A DNA stretch of 64,000 nucleotides from Planctomycetota bacterium (GCA_963204725.1 CAUJHH010000051.1:1-64000); one strand, 5' to 3'. Shown: positions 37,539 to 47,212, counted from the stretch's first letter. The notes: a model not told the origin generated them from the letters alone. Numbers and translations are program-made.

Positions 37539-39839
37539 ATGACGCACGCACTCCGCCGAATCGCCTTGTCTCTCGCACTGCCGCTCATCGCACTCGTGCT
37601 CCCGGCGCGAGGGCAGGACGGACTCATCCAGCCCGAGTCGCTCGAACAAGGATTCGTGATCGTCGTCACCGACAAATCCGGTTTCGCATCCACAGAATCG
37701 CCCATCCTGCTCGCGTCGAATCACAACGGCTGGAATCCCAACGATCCGACGCAGGCGCTCTCGCGACGATCGGACGGCAAGTGGCAGATCGTGCGCCCGA
37801 AGCCGACGCTCGATTCTCGTCTCACGTTCAAGTTCACACGCGGATCGTGGGAGACCGTAGAAGTCGACGCACAATTGCAGGAGATCGAGAACCGCCTGCT
37901 CCCCCGGCTTGATCCCGGGAGCATCAAACCCGGTGAGGCCCCGATCATCGAGTTCACCATCGACAGCTGGAAAGATCGACGCCCCCCCGAGCCCGATCTT
38001 CATCGCACCGATCCCTACCGCGAACTGGAAGTTACGGGAGATGTCCGTCGCGTCGAGTCGGTTCTATTGGGAAAGTCTCGCGACCTTCTGGTCTGGCTCC
38101 CCCCCGGCATGAATGAGCCCGCGAACGCAGACGCGACCTATCCCATCGTCTGGATCCTCGACGGGCAGGCCGCGTTCGAGCTCGTTCCGGCCATCGGTGG
38201 CGAGTGGCGTGCGGACGAGATCGCGATGGAACTCTGCGATGCCAAGCGGATCACGCCACCGATCATCGTCGCTGTGCCGGGTCCGACCAAGCCGGGCGAC
38301 CGAGAATCCGAGTATGGACTGAGCGGGCACGGGTCCGAACTGATCCGAGATCTCGTGTCGAACGCCGCACCGCGAATCCGGCGTGCCGCTGGCGTTCATA
38401 CGAGTCCCGGCTTGATTGTCGGCGCGGGCATCGCGGGAACACTGGCGAGGGCCGCCGCCGCCTCCCATCCCGAAGTCTTCGGCACCGCGTTCGTTCCCGA
38501 GCGCATGGAGCGGCCGGAATCCGAGGGCGTTCCATTCGATCCTTCCTGGCCATCGCAACTCGGCCACACGATGTCCATCTCGCTCGCGCCCGGGCGTCCG
38601 TCGGGCACGATCCAGCCCGCTGTCATGAAGGAGCCGGAGCTTCTGCCAGGCGGGTTCATGCTTGTCGTGACGGACAGGTCCGGAAAGGCAAATGAGTCAC
38701 GCCCGCTCCACATCGGCTCGAACCACAACGGATGGAACCCCGGCGACCCGAATCGACGCCTGACTCCCCGCTCCGACAGCAAGTGGCAGATCGAGCTGCC
38801 TCCATCGCCTGATGGCTCCCGACTGGCATTCAAGATCACGCTCGGATCATGGGACACGGTGGAGGTCACCGCCGACATGGCCGACATCGCGAATCGCGAA
38901 CTCCCCCTCATCGATGCGGCATCGCTTCGCCCCGGCGAGAAGCCCGTGATCGAGATCACGGTCGAGCAGTTCCGCGATCCTCCGCCAGATTCCGACGTGC
39001 GCCTCCGCCTCGATCCCAACCGTCCGATCCCCGTTGCAGGAGGCACACTCCGCCGAGTCGAGGTCGCGGGCGGTCCGATCCCGGTGCGGCGCGACATCCT
39101 GGTTTGGCTCCCTCCCGGCTACGACGACCCCTCGAACGCCGACAGGCGGTACCCGATTCTCTATCTGCACGACGGCCAGAACATTTTCGAGAAACTGCCA
39201 CATGTGCCCGGAGAATGGAAAGCGGACGAGACCGCGACGCGTCTCATCGATGCGGGGAAGATCGAGCCGCTCATCATCGTCGGCATCCCGAGCATCGGCA
39301 TCCGGCGGCTCGAGGAGTACGTCCCCGTCGAAGTCTTCGATGGAGTCCCGGCCAGAGGCTCACAGCATGTCGAGTGGCTCGTCAGCGAGGTCATCCCCCG
39401 CGTCGAGCGGGTCTGCCGCGTGCGCCCGGGCGCGGCCAATCGCGTTGTGGGGGGCTCTTCCCTCGGGGCGGTGATCGCCCTCTACGCAGCGACCGAGCGG
39501 CCTGACCTCTTTGGTGCGGTCCTGCTTGAGAGCCCTGCCATGCTCGCCAAGGGCGCGTTGCTGCTGCACTACTTTGACGGCCGCGACACGTATCCCACCC
39601 GCGCGTTTGTCGCTGTCGGAACCCACGAGGTCGGCCACGATCCCTCGGACGCCGATCGGAACGCAGCGTACCTGCAGAGCGCAAGGGATCTCCTCGCGTT
39701 GCTCGGCGTCAAGGGAATCGCGGAAGCGGATCGCACGCTCGTCATCGGTCAGGACGCGGTCCACAACGAAGACGCCTGGGCGGCACGATTCCCAGATGCG
39801 TTGCAATTCCTGTTCCCGCCCATGCTGGCCGGAAACTGA
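37539..39839 (+). CDS. Secreted protein with two CBM-esterase units, the first degenerate
   Basis: A 766-aa exported protein. ATG 37539 starts a clear signal peptide (RRIALSLALPLIALVLPARG); an upstream ATG at 37467 overlaps the GH31 stop. The protein is two tandem copies. Each has a beta domain like a starch-binding CBM20/48 module (SNHNGWNPNDPTQ and SNHNGWNPGDPNR; FKFTRGSWETVE and FKITLGSWDTVE) and an alpha/beta-hydrolase esterase of the enterochelin-esterase kind (RDLLVWLPPGMNEPANADAT; RDILVWLPPGYDDPSNADRR). The second esterase keeps the nucleophile elbow GGSSLGAVIALYAA and a late HNEDAWAARF with the catalytic His. In the first, the elbow reads GAGIAGTLARAAA with no Ser, and the unit stops before the His region. 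One half is thus probably inactive, perhaps kept for binding. Confidence 0.83.
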   Translation: MTHALRRIALSLALPLIALVLPARGQDGLIQPESLEQGFVIVVTDKSGFASTESPILLASNHNGWNPNDPTQALSRRSDGKWQIVRPKPTLDSRLTFKFTRGSWETVEVDAQLQEIENRLLPRLDPGSIKPGEAPIIEFTIDSWKDRRPPEPDLHRTDPYRELEVTGDVRRVESVLLGKSRDLLVWLPPGMNEPANADATYPIVWILDGQAAFELVPAIGGEWRADEIAMELCDAKRITPPIIVAVPGPTKPGDRESEYGLSGHGSELIRDLVSNAAPRIRRAAGVHTSPGLIVGAGIAGTLARAAAASHPEVFGTAFVPERMERPESEGVPFDPSWPSQLGHTMSISLAPGRPSGTIQPAVMKEPELLPGGFMLVVTDRSGKANESRPLHIGSNHNGWNPGDPNRRLTPRSDSKWQIELPPSPDGSRLAFKITLGSWDTVEVTADMADIANRELPLIDAASLRPGEKPVIEITVEQFRDPPPDSDVRLRLDPNRPIPVAGGTLRRVEVAGGPIPVRRDILVWLPPGYDDPSNADRRYPILYLHDGQNIFEKLPHVPGEWKADETATRLIDAGKIEPLIIVGIPSIGIRRLEEYVPVEVFDGVPARGSQHVEWLVSEVIPRVERVCRVRPGAANRVVGGSSLGAVIALYAATERPDLFGAVLLESPAMLAKGALLLHYFDGRDTYPTRAFVAVGTHEVGHDPSDADRNAAYLQSARDLLALLGVKGIAEADRTLVIGQDAVHNEDAWAARFPDALQFLFPPMLAGN

Positions 39840-39855
39840 TCGCGGGAAAAGGTCC

Positions 39856-41454
39856 TCAGCAATCCGCCGCCGTTGCGGCCGCGGACTCCATGGTCGCGAG
39901 CCGAAGGATATTGGCCTGCGTCATCTGCTCGCCCCTCAATTCGCCGCTGATCCTGCCGTCGCACATAACCAGGATCCGATCCGAGAGATGCAGCAACTCC
40001 GGCATCTCGCTCGAGACGAGCAAAACCGCCACGCCCTTGTCGGCCGCGTCGCGGACGATTTTGTAGATCTCTGACTTGGTGCCGACATCGATGCCTCTCG
40101 TCGGCTCGTCGAGCAGCAGCACCCTGGTCCGTTTGCCCATCCATCGCGCGAGCAGGAGCTTCTGCTGGTTCCCGCCGGAGAGCGAACCCGGCAACGACGC
40201 CGGAGAGGCCGCCTTCACCTGAAACGACCGGATCCGCTCGTCAACCAGACGGCTCTCATCGGACCGCCGACGAATGCCGCCCGTCGAGGCCAGCATCGAC
40301 ATCACCGGCGCAACGATGTTCTCGTCGATGCCAAGCTGGAAGAAGAGCCCCTGCTGCTTGCGATCCTCCGGCACGTACCCCACTCCGGCGCGAATCGCCG
40401 CGCTCGGGCTGTGCGATGGGATCGCTTTGCCCTCGATCTCGACGATGCCGCTCGACGCTCCATCGAGCCCGAACACCGCATCGAGCAACTCGCTCCGCCC
40501 CGCGCCCACCAGCCCCCCAATCCCGACGACCTCACCCGGCGCAACCTCGAATGAGACACTCGCTAGTTTGCCCGGCGAAGCCATCGACTCAACACGGAGC
40601 CCGCTGGCCCTCTTCGCCCCATCCGACGGCTCCGATGGAGCGAGGTGGCTGGTTCCACTCTGGCGAGAGAGCCCCTTGGCAGTTGTTGCAGCGACTCGTC
40701 TGCCGATCATCTGCTCGACCAGCGTCGGCTCATCGATGTCCGCGACCCGTGACGTCGCAACGAACCTCCCGTCGCGAAGCACCGTCACCCGATCGCAGCA
40801 CGCGAAGATCTCTCCCATGCGATGCGAGACATACAGCACCGTCAGGCCGCGCTCCGCGAGAGATCGCACGATCTCCAGCAGGCGATTCACCTCTGCGATC
40901 GAGAGAGACGACGTCGGCTCATCGAAAACAATGACCCGGGGCCCGCATCCGCCGTTCTCGCCACGATCCTCAAGGGCCGCCGCGATCTGGCAGATTTGCC
41001 GCCACCCCGGCGAGAGTGCGCCCAGGGGGCGGGTGACGTCGATGCCCGGCTCAAGTTGATGCACCAGTTCGGACGCCCGCTCGTTCATCGAGCGTCGATC
41101 GATCAGCCCAAACCGATTCGTCGGCATGTCGTGCAGACACAGATTCTCCGCAACCGTCAGATTTGGGCACTGAGCCAGTTCCTGGTGCACGATCCGCACA
41201 CCCCGCGCATAGGCATCATCGATCGAGCCCGGCCTGAGCTCGTGCCCGTCCACAAACACCGTCCCCCGGTCCTGTCTGTGCAGCCCCGCGATCACCTTCC
41301 CGAGCGTGCTCTTGCCCGCGCCATTCTCACCCATGAGCGCGTGCACCTCGCCCGCGAGAAACGATGCCGAGACATCATCGAGCGCCTGCGTCACGCCAAA
41401 CCGCTTCGAGACATTCTCGACCACTACCAGCGATTTGTTCGCGATCGCATCCAT
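39856..41454 (-). CDS. CUT2 sugar ABC transporter, double ATPase (RbsA/MglA-like)
   Basis: A 532-aa protein with two ABC ATPase halves, the form that powers ribose/galactose/xylose-type importers. The first half has Walker A GENGAGKST (about residues 43-51), a changed signature LSPGWRQICQIAAAL and Walker B VIVFDEPTSSL. The second has the usual degenerate P-loop GLVGAGRSEL, signature LSGGNQQKLLLARWM and LLLDEPTRGIDVGTK. It is the last gene of permease-binding protein-ATPase on the minus strand. A 69-base gap with a strong hairpin separates it from the binding-protein gene. It may also serve the second, ATPase-less sugar system at 56.5-58.6 kb. Confidence 0.93.
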   Translation of the reverse strand: MDAIANKSLVVVENVSKRFGVTQALDDVSASFLAGEVHALMGENGAGKSTLGKVIAGLHRQDRGTVFVDGHELRPGSIDDAYARGVRIVHQELAQCPNLTVAENLCLHDMPTNRFGLIDRRSMNERASELVHQLEPGIDVTRPLGALSPGWRQICQIAAALEDRGENGGCGPRVIVFDEPTSSLSIAEVNRLLEIVRSLAERGLTVLYVSHRMGEIFACCDRVTVLRDGRFVATSRVADIDEPTLVEQMIGRRVAATTAKGLSRQSGTSHLAPSEPSDGAKRASGLRVESMASPGKLASVSFEVAPGEVVGIGGLVGAGRSELLDAVFGLDGASSGIVEIEGKAIPSHSPSAAIRAGVGYVPEDRKQQGLFFQLGIDENIVAPVMSMLASTGGIRRRSDESRLVDERIRSFQVKAASPASLPGSLSGGNQQKLLLARWMGKRTRVLLLDEPTRGIDVGTKSEIYKIVRDAADKGVAVLLVSSEMPELLHLSDRILVMCDGRISGELRGEQMTQANILRLATMESAAATAADC

Positions 41455-41479
41455 CGTGCGGGGGCACCTCTAGACGAAG

Positions 41480-41509
41480 ACGCCGAACAGGGTTCCCCCC
41501 GTTCGGCGT
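41480..41509 (-). promoter_or_regulatory. Intercistronic hairpin between binding-protein and ATPase genes
   Basis: Nine-base perfect arms ACGCCGAAC and GTTCGGCGT, extended by a GGG/CCC pairing around a small loop, between the binding-protein stop (41524) and the ATPase start (41454). No T-run follows on the minus strand. Such hairpins often protect the upstream mRNA, so that more binding protein than ATPase is made. Confidence 0.6.
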
Positions 41510-41523
41510 TGATTGCCGCTCGT

Positions 41524-42549
41524 TTACTTCTTGCCCAGCCACTTGTTCCAGATCCCCGCGTACTCGTCCACGTTCGCCTGGGTCACCACCGAGAGCTCAA
41601 AGTTATTGATGACCGACGCCGGGTCCTTGTTGTCATGCGCCTTGTCGAAGAGCATCTCGACCGTCTTGTACCCCCAGCCGTAGCAGTCCTGCCCGACGAG
41701 CGCCTGCACCTGGCCCGCACGAACATAGTTCAGCTGCTCCGGCAGATGATCGACAGAGACAACCTTGGCCTTCCCCGCGACTCCGTCGAGCGCGTTCTCC
41801 GTAAACAGCGGCCACCCGCCAACCATCGCCCACCCCGTAATCTCCGGGTTGTTGATCTGAACGTCCTTCACCTTTGCAGCGGCATCAGGGGCAGTCTCCG
41901 GGTGGTAGTACACATCCTTGACGCTCACGCCCGGGTGCTTCGCGACCTCCTCACGCACGCCCCGCACCCGCGTCTGCAGGTTCGGCGCGCTCTGGTTCCC
42001 CGCCAGAATCGCCACCACGCCCGTCTCGCCCATGGCCTTGATCAACTCACGCGCCACGGCCCGGCCCGCTTCCTCGTCGTTGATCCCGTAGTAGGCAAAT
42101 CGCTTGCTGTCCGGCGCGTCGGAGTCAAACGTTGCGACGAGGACTCCCTTGTCCACCGCGTCGTTGATCGCGCCCGTCAGCACCGCCGCGTCCGTGCACG
42201 ACACCGTGATCCCATCCACGCCCTGCGCAACAAGCTGCTCGATGAACTGTGCCTGCTGCTGCGCGTCCTCGGTATTCGGCGTGCGCCAATTGACCGTCAC
42301 CTTCACCCCATGCTTGGCAGAGAGCTCACGAGCCGCGTCTTCCGCGCCCGTGCGAGCCGCCTGGAACACGGGGTTCGCCTGGCTCTTGGCGATGACGCCG
42401 AACACATACTCGGACTTCGCGGCCGCCTTGGGCGTGCCACCCGTCGGAGCAGGTGTCGATGCCGCGCCGCCCTCCGACTTCTTGCACCCCGTCAGCGACG
42501 CGAGCAGAATCGATGCCGCTCCAAGCATGTTGAGAACGCTACGAGACAT
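41524..42549 (-). CDS. CUT2 sugar ABC transporter, substrate-binding lipoprotein
   Basis: A 341-aa lipoprotein of the periplasmic binding protein type 1 (RbsB) family. The lipobox is LTGC in GAASILLASLTGCKKSEGG, and the linker is short. It has VFGVIAKSQANPVFQAARTG, AEDAARELSAKHGVKVTVNW, FIEQLVAQGVDGITVSCTDA, GVLVATFDSDAPDSKRFAYYG and GVVAILAGNQSAPN. The mature fold is two Rossmann-like lobes that close on a monosaccharide. The sugar cannot be read from sequence. The gene lies between permease and ATPase genes. Confidence 0.93.
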   Translation of the reverse strand: MSRSVLNMLGAASILLASLTGCKKSEGGAASTPAPTGGTPKAAAKSEYVFGVIAKSQANPVFQAARTGAEDAARELSAKHGVKVTVNWRTPNTEDAQQQAQFIEQLVAQGVDGITVSCTDAAVLTGAINDAVDKGVLVATFDSDAPDSKRFAYYGINDEEAGRAVARELIKAMGETGVVAILAGNQSAPNLQTRVRGVREEVAKHPGVSVKDVYYHPETAPDAAAKVKDVQINNPEITGWAMVGGWPLFTENALDGVAGKAKVVSVDHLPEQLNYVRAGQVQALVGQDCYGWGYKTVEMLFDKAHDNKDPASVINNFELSVVTQANVDEYAGIWNKWLGKK

Positions 42550-42588
42550 GGTGTGACCTCCGCAGTAGGCCGGCCAAGCCGGCGAGAT

Positions 42589-43608
42589 TCAATGGTTTCG
42601 ACCCGGACGCCTCTTGGCCTGGTCCACGAGCACGGCCACAACAATGGCCGCGCCCATCACGATCTGGTTGTAGCTCTGATCAACCTGCAGGATGATCATG
42701 CCGTTATTGATCAGCTCGATCACAATCGCCCCGAGCGCCGCCCCGAGCGCCGATCCGCGTCCCCCGGCCAGCGACGCCCCACCGATCACCGCTGCTGCGA
42801 TCACCCGGAGCTCGTACCCCGCTCCCGCATCAGAAGTCGCCGCGCCGAAGTATCCCGCATACATGCACGCCGCAAGCCCGACGAGCATCCCCGCGATCGT
42901 GTACACCAGGATCTTCACACGACCGACCGGAATCCCCGCGTACCGCGCCGCGACCTCGTTCCCGCCGATCGCATACACGCGCCGCCCGATCACCGTCCGC
43001 GACATCACGAACCAGCCGCCCACCATCGTCACCACCATCAGCAGCGACGGCACCGGCTGCACGCCGCCCACGGACAGCTTGAAAAAACCTCGTTGGATCG
43101 ACTCCGGGAAACCGCTGACTGTCTGCCCGCGGCTCAGCACAAACACGACCCCGCGATAGATCGCCATCGTGCCGAGCGTGATGATAAAGGGATGCACCCG
43201 CAGGCCCACGATCATCGCGCCGTTCACAAACCCCGCCAACGCCCCGACACCCATGCAGACGAGGAGTCCCACCGGGAGTGCAACCATCAACCCGGTCGTC
43301 CGCTCCAATTCTCGGAGAGCGAACGCACCGATCAGGGCCGCGAGCGCATAAATCGAGCCGATCGAAAGGTCAATTCCCGCGAGCGCGATGATCGCCGTCA
43401 TCCCCACCGCCATCACGGCGATATACGACGCGTTGTTCGCGACCTGAATCAGATTCTGCGAGTCCAGAAACCTGTTGACCTCGACCCGAACCGGCTGCCC
43501 CGATTCCGGGTCCCGCATCACCGTGTTAGTCGCCGGGTCCATCCGCGGCACCATCTTGGTACCGCCGAAGAAGGTCAACGCGATGGCCATGATCGCAATG
43601 ACGAGCAC
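42589..43608 (-). CDS. CUT2 sugar ABC transporter permease (RbsC-like), start unclear
   Basis: An integral membrane permease with about eight to ten helices, including GMTAIIALAGIDLSIGSIYA and LGTMAIYRGVVFVLSRGQT and the EAA-like loop GRRVYAIGGNEVAARYAGI. The listed GTG 43608 gives 339 aa, but coding continues upstream: the sequence STLARLLAIQESG-like reading (TLARLLAIQESGLVLVIAIM) extends to a TGA at 43696. No ATG, GTG or TTG is in frame there; the only candidates are CTG (43680 or lower). ATG 43685 is out of frame by one base with a CCC run just after it, as if one C were missing. The true start is therefore probably near 43685. Confidence 0.88.
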   Translation of the reverse strand: MLVIAIMAIALTFFGGTKMVPRMDPATNTVMRDPESGQPVRVEVNRFLDSQNLIQVANNASYIAVMAVGMTAIIALAGIDLSIGSIYALAALIGAFALRELERTTGLMVALPVGLLVCMGVGALAGFVNGAMIVGLRVHPFIITLGTMAIYRGVVFVLSRGQTVSGFPESIQRGFFKLSVGGVQPVPSLLMVVTMVGGWFVMSRTVIGRRVYAIGGNEVAARYAGIPVGRVKILVYTIAGMLVGLAACMYAGYFGAATSDAGAGYELRVIAAAVIGGASLAGGRGSALGAALGAIVIELINNGMIILQVDQSYNQIVMGAAIVVAVLVDQAKRRPGRNH

Positions 43609-43828
43609 AAGGCCCGACTCCTGGATCGCCAGAAGTCGTGCCAGCGTGCCTTTCGAATTGTGGGCCGACTCGTCGCTCAGGGCATCACCCGGGATTCAAT
43701 CGAAGGAACGGTGCGTAACAGACCAGTGCGAACAGTGCCGAGGCGTTCGCCCGGCACACCAGACAAACCCTGTCGCTAGGATAGCGTGAAGTGCGGAATC
43801 CCGCCGCGTCCCTGCTGTCGCGACTCGC

Positions 43829-44770
43829 TCAATCAATCGTCTGGACGCGCTGGCTCCGGGTCGGGTCGATCGTGTTGATGCTCTGACCATTCGTCGAATC
43901 ACCCGACTCGAAGAAGATCTCCTCCATTCGACCTTGGATCAGGTCGCCGTGCCCGTCCGTGAAGACCCAGTTGCCGCCCTTGTCCGAGTGGTTGTCCACC
44001 TTGCCGTAATAGCCGGGCTGAGCGCGTGCCGGGATGTGGTTGCTGTTGGACTTATAGAACGAATTGGTGCTGTAATCCGGTCCATTCGTCTCGTCGCCCC
44101 ACAGCGGCGCGGGATTCAGGATCACCGACTCATACGTCTTGAAGCCCGCGATGTACATGTAGGAGATGTTGTACGAGACCACATCCCGCTCGCTCCCCGG
44201 CGTTTTCGGCTGCAGTGCAGGCGCCGACGCGTACACCGTGTCCGAAAGGGTCTTGCCGTAGTACCTGTCTTCTCTGTCTGAGGGACACATCAGCGCCCCG
44301 AAACCCTCAAGATACCCGGACATCAAGGGCGTGCTCACGGGCGGGCTCGAACCGAGATAAACCGCCGAACTCGGATCGCCCGACGGCCCCGACGCTCCCC
44401 GATATCCATAATGCGGGTCCGCGGACACGGTCCCGGCCTCATCCTCCGCGTCACCGACCTGCCAAAGGCTGAAGAGCCCCGCCACCCCGCCGTACGAGTT
44501 CTGGCTCGTCAGCGTCTTGGTCGTGCGCCACGCGGTCTTCTGAGCGTTGTTCATCAGGAACAGCGGATACCAGTCCCTGTTCTCATTCGCATAGTGCGTC
44601 AACGCCATGCCCATCGATCGCGTGTTCGCGAGGCACTTCGTCGTGGCTGCGGCTTTCCTCGCCTCTCCGAGCGCAGGCAGCAAGATCCCGATCAAGAGCG
44701 CGATGATCGCGATCACAACCAAAAGCTCGATGAGCGTGAACGCCCCTCGACATTGCCGGCCAACCCGCAT
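43829..44770 (-). CDS. Prepilin-like protein (type IV pilin N-terminal signal)
   Basis: A 313-aa protein with a type III (prepilin) signal: basic start [10 protein letters not shown], then [20 protein letters not shown], cleaved and methylated before Phe by a prepilin peptidase. The rest matches planctomycete pilin-like proteins: [20 protein letters not shown], then [21 protein letters not shown], a Cys-containing MCPSDR region and the near-C-terminal [15 protein letters not shown]. It is probably a minor pseudopilin or secreted surface protein. It sits upstream of the sugar permease on the same strand, but a 150-base gap with a likely promoter separates them. Confidence 0.88.
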   Translation of the reverse strand: MRVGRQCRGAFTLIELLVVIAIIALLIGILLPALGEARKAAATTKCLANTRSMGMALTHYANENRDWYPLFLMNNAQKTAWRTTKTLTSQNSYGGVAGLFSLWQVGDAEDEAGTVSADPHYGYRGASGPSGDPSSAVYLGSSPPVSTPLMSGYLEGFGALMCPSDREDRYYGKTLSDTVYASAPALQPKTPGSERDVVSYNISYMYIAGFKTYESVILNPAPLWGDETNGPDYSTNSFYKSNSNHIPARAQPGYYGKVDNHSDKGGNWVFTDGHGDLIQGRMEEIFFESGDSTNGQSINTIDPTRSQRVQTID

Positions 44771-44989
44771 GGAATGCTCCTCGTGCCGTACCCGAATCGA
44801 TCGAGGCGTGACAACCTATTGTTGCCACGCCGCACACGCCAAGATACCGTCAAACGCCCGCTCGCGTCAAGAAGTTCGTGCTCGGCGGCTCGTCGCAAGA
44901 CGCCCGGGGCCTCAATCTCCATGTGGCACCTACGAATGGAATCCGGCACCCGTTTCAATCCGGCTTCTGCCACATCGCGATCCATTGGC

Positions 44990-47068
44990 GTGCATGATCG
45001 TTCGAAACGACCGTTCCGCCACCTGCTGACCATCGTCACGCTTCTGAGCACGGCAGGCAGTCCGTCCATCGCAAGTCAACCCGGCACCCGCCACCCGCCA
45101 CCGTCGATCCGCCCGATCTCTCCCGAACTCGGGCTCTTCGACGTGGCGGTCGAGGATCCGGATGGAACCGCCCGCTGGGTCGAGTTGCTCGACGAAAGCG
45201 GAGAAGTGGTGCTCCGCGTCCCACTCGCTCCTCTTGCACTCTCTACGGAGCCCTCGGCTCTCAGCGGCGCGAGGATCCTCCTCCAGGGATCGGTCGATCC
45301 CCAAGCGTGGCCGCACCTGACGCTCCGCATCGACTCCGACACATCTATTCAACTCTCGCTTTCGATCGAGCCCAACCTCGCCGTGCCCGCCTGGGCGCTC
45401 GGCGCGACGTGGTACCAAATCTTTCCAGAGCGCTTCCGCAACGGCGATCTCGCAAACGATCCGACACCTCCCGAGTTTTCGCCGGTCCCGTGGTCCTCGG
45501 ATTTCGGTTCTGTGACCATCGAAGAGATCGAACTCGCATGGTCCCGTGAGCGTGCCGGTTCCCGTCACGCTTCCGCCTCAGCCAATCGTCGCGGTGGAGC
45601 CCGCCGGGCCACAATCTACAGCCGTAGATACGGAGGCGATCTGGAAGGAATCGAGCAGCAACTCGATCACATCCAATCGCTCGGGGTGACCGCCATCTAC
45701 CTCTGCCCGATCTTCGCCTCTTCCTCGCTGCACAAGTACGACGCTCGCGACTTTCGCCACATCGATCCGACGTTTGGCCCCGTCGATACCAACGCGGCCG
45801 ATGCCGATCCATGGGGATGGACCGCGGCCGATCTGTACTTCCTCGACGTCTTCCTTCCTGCGGCTCGGGCACGAGGCCTTCGCGTTGTGCTCGACGGTGT
45901 CTGGAACCACACCGGCACAGATTTCTGGGCCTTTCTCGACCTGGTCTCACGCGGCGTGGACTCTCCATACAAGAATTGGTTCCGCGCTCGATTCGATGCA
46001 AATGGCTCTCTCGTCGGTTGGGACGGATGGGACGCCAAGAACGGGAACCTCCCGGAGTTTCAGCAGACTCCCGACGGCGATCTCGTCCCCGAAGTCTCCG
46101 AACACATCTTCGCCGTCACCTCTCGGTGGATGGACCCCAACGGCGACGGCGACCCCTCCGACGGGATCGACGGCTGGCGTCTAGATGTCGCCCCGGAGAT
46201 TGGTAACGCGTTCTGGAGTCGCTGGCGCGCCCACGTGCGATCCATCAACCCCAATGCCGCGCTCTACGGCGAGATCTGGTTCGATGCCGAGCCATGGTTC
46301 AATGGCGTTGCGTTCGATGCGCAGATGAACTACCCGTTCGCATCAGCCGTTGTCGAATGGGCGGCGGGTGCGCCCCGAACATCCAGCTCGCTCCTCGCCG
46401 ATCGGCTCCGCCGCACTTTCAATCACGCGCCGCAGACCGATCTTGCGCAGATGAACCTGCTCGACTCACACGACACCGCTCGCCTCCTCACGATGATCGA
46501 GCGTCCCGCCGCGACCTACGACGACGGTGCCACCTCCGGCGAGCTCGGAAGAGATTCCGTGAGCGCTCGTCCCGCAGAAGAATCTGCCCGGCGCGCGATC
46601 CTCGCGCTCGCGCTGCAGGTCGCCGCGCTCGGCTCACCGATGGTCTTCGCTGGCGATGAACTCGGCGTCTTCGGCCCGGATGATCCCGACAACCGCAAGC
46701 CCATCCAATGGCCCGACCTCGCAGCACCCGAGAACGGCGGCGACTCGCCAGATCTCCAGCTGCTCGATGAGTACAAGTACTGGCTGTCGCTCCGCCGACA
46801 CCCGACATGGGGAGACACGCTCCGTTATGGGACGATTCGGTCTTTGTATCCCAAAGGCGACGATGTTCTGGCGATCTCGAGAGAGTTGAACGACCTCAGA
46901 GTGACCGTAGTGGTCAATAGAGGCCATTCGGAGTTCGACGCAAGCGACCTGATCCCTTTCCCTATGGACGATTCGATCGATACTCGGGTGCCGCCACTCT
47001 CGGCCCGATGTTTCTCCGGCGTGATCGGAGCCGAAAGCCGCCGCGAACGAGCGACAAAACCACCCTGA
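44990..47068 (+). CDS. Exported GH13 enzyme, neopullulanase/maltogenic-amylase-like
   Basis: A 692-aa protein if read from GTG 44990, which places a signal peptide (FRHLLTIVTLLSTAGSPSIAS) at the N-terminus. In-frame ATGs at 44936 and 44921 give slightly longer forms, and none has a clear ribosome site. An N-terminal beta domain (about residues 35-145) of the maltodextrinase type precedes the barrel. Catalytic regions are GATWYQIFPERFRNGD, GVTAIYLCPIFAS, RVVLDGVWNHTG, the nucleophile in GWRLDVAPEIGNAFW, the acid Glu in AALYGEIWFDAEPW and the Asp in LLDSHDTARLL. The enzyme should act on maltodextrins or pullulan. It is divergent from the prepilin gene. Confidence 0.9.
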   Translation: MHDRSKRPFRHLLTIVTLLSTAGSPSIASQPGTRHPPPSIRPISPELGLFDVAVEDPDGTARWVELLDESGEVVLRVPLAPLALSTEPSALSGARILLQGSVDPQAWPHLTLRIDSDTSIQLSLSIEPNLAVPAWALGATWYQIFPERFRNGDLANDPTPPEFSPVPWSSDFGSVTIEEIELAWSRERAGSRHASASANRRGGARRATIYSRRYGGDLEGIEQQLDHIQSLGVTAIYLCPIFASSSLHKYDARDFRHIDPTFGPVDTNAADADPWGWTAADLYFLDVFLPAARARGLRVVLDGVWNHTGTDFWAFLDLVSRGVDSPYKNWFRARFDANGSLVGWDGWDAKNGNLPEFQQTPDGDLVPEVSEHIFAVTSRWMDPNGDGDPSDGIDGWRLDVAPEIGNAFWSRWRAHVRSINPNAALYGEIWFDAEPWFNGVAFDAQMNYPFASAVVEWAAGAPRTSSSLLADRLRRTFNHAPQTDLAQMNLLDSHDTARLLTMIERPAATYDDGATSGELGRDSVSARPAEESARRAILALALQVAALGSPMVFAGDELGVFGPDDPDNRKPIQWPDLAAPENGGDSPDLQLLDEYKYWLSLRRHPTWGDTLRYGTIRSLYPKGDDVLAISRELNDLRVTVVVNRGHSEFDASDLIPFPMDDSIDTRVPPLSARCFSGVIGAESRRERATKPP

Positions 47069-47212
47069 ATCGCACAATATCCTCGCGACCAAAGCGACGA
47101 TCCACTATATTCAGAGTGTTCGGAACTGTCCGCGCTTTGAACGCGCGGGACGTGTTCCGTCGTGGCGTGCGCACGCCGCGATGCCCGACCCGTTTAGAGG
47201 GAGATCCGAAGT

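Noticed and set aside
40822-43779. 985-residue open frame antisense to the sugar ABC transporter genes
   Set aside because: It mirrors the codon structure of the transporter genes, has an Arg/His-rich composition and no recognisable domain.
47150-47212. Promoter -10 (TATATT near 47105) for the large secreted protein
   Set aside because: A TATATT hexamer is present, but no acceptable -35 lies at 16-18 bases, so I did not list it.
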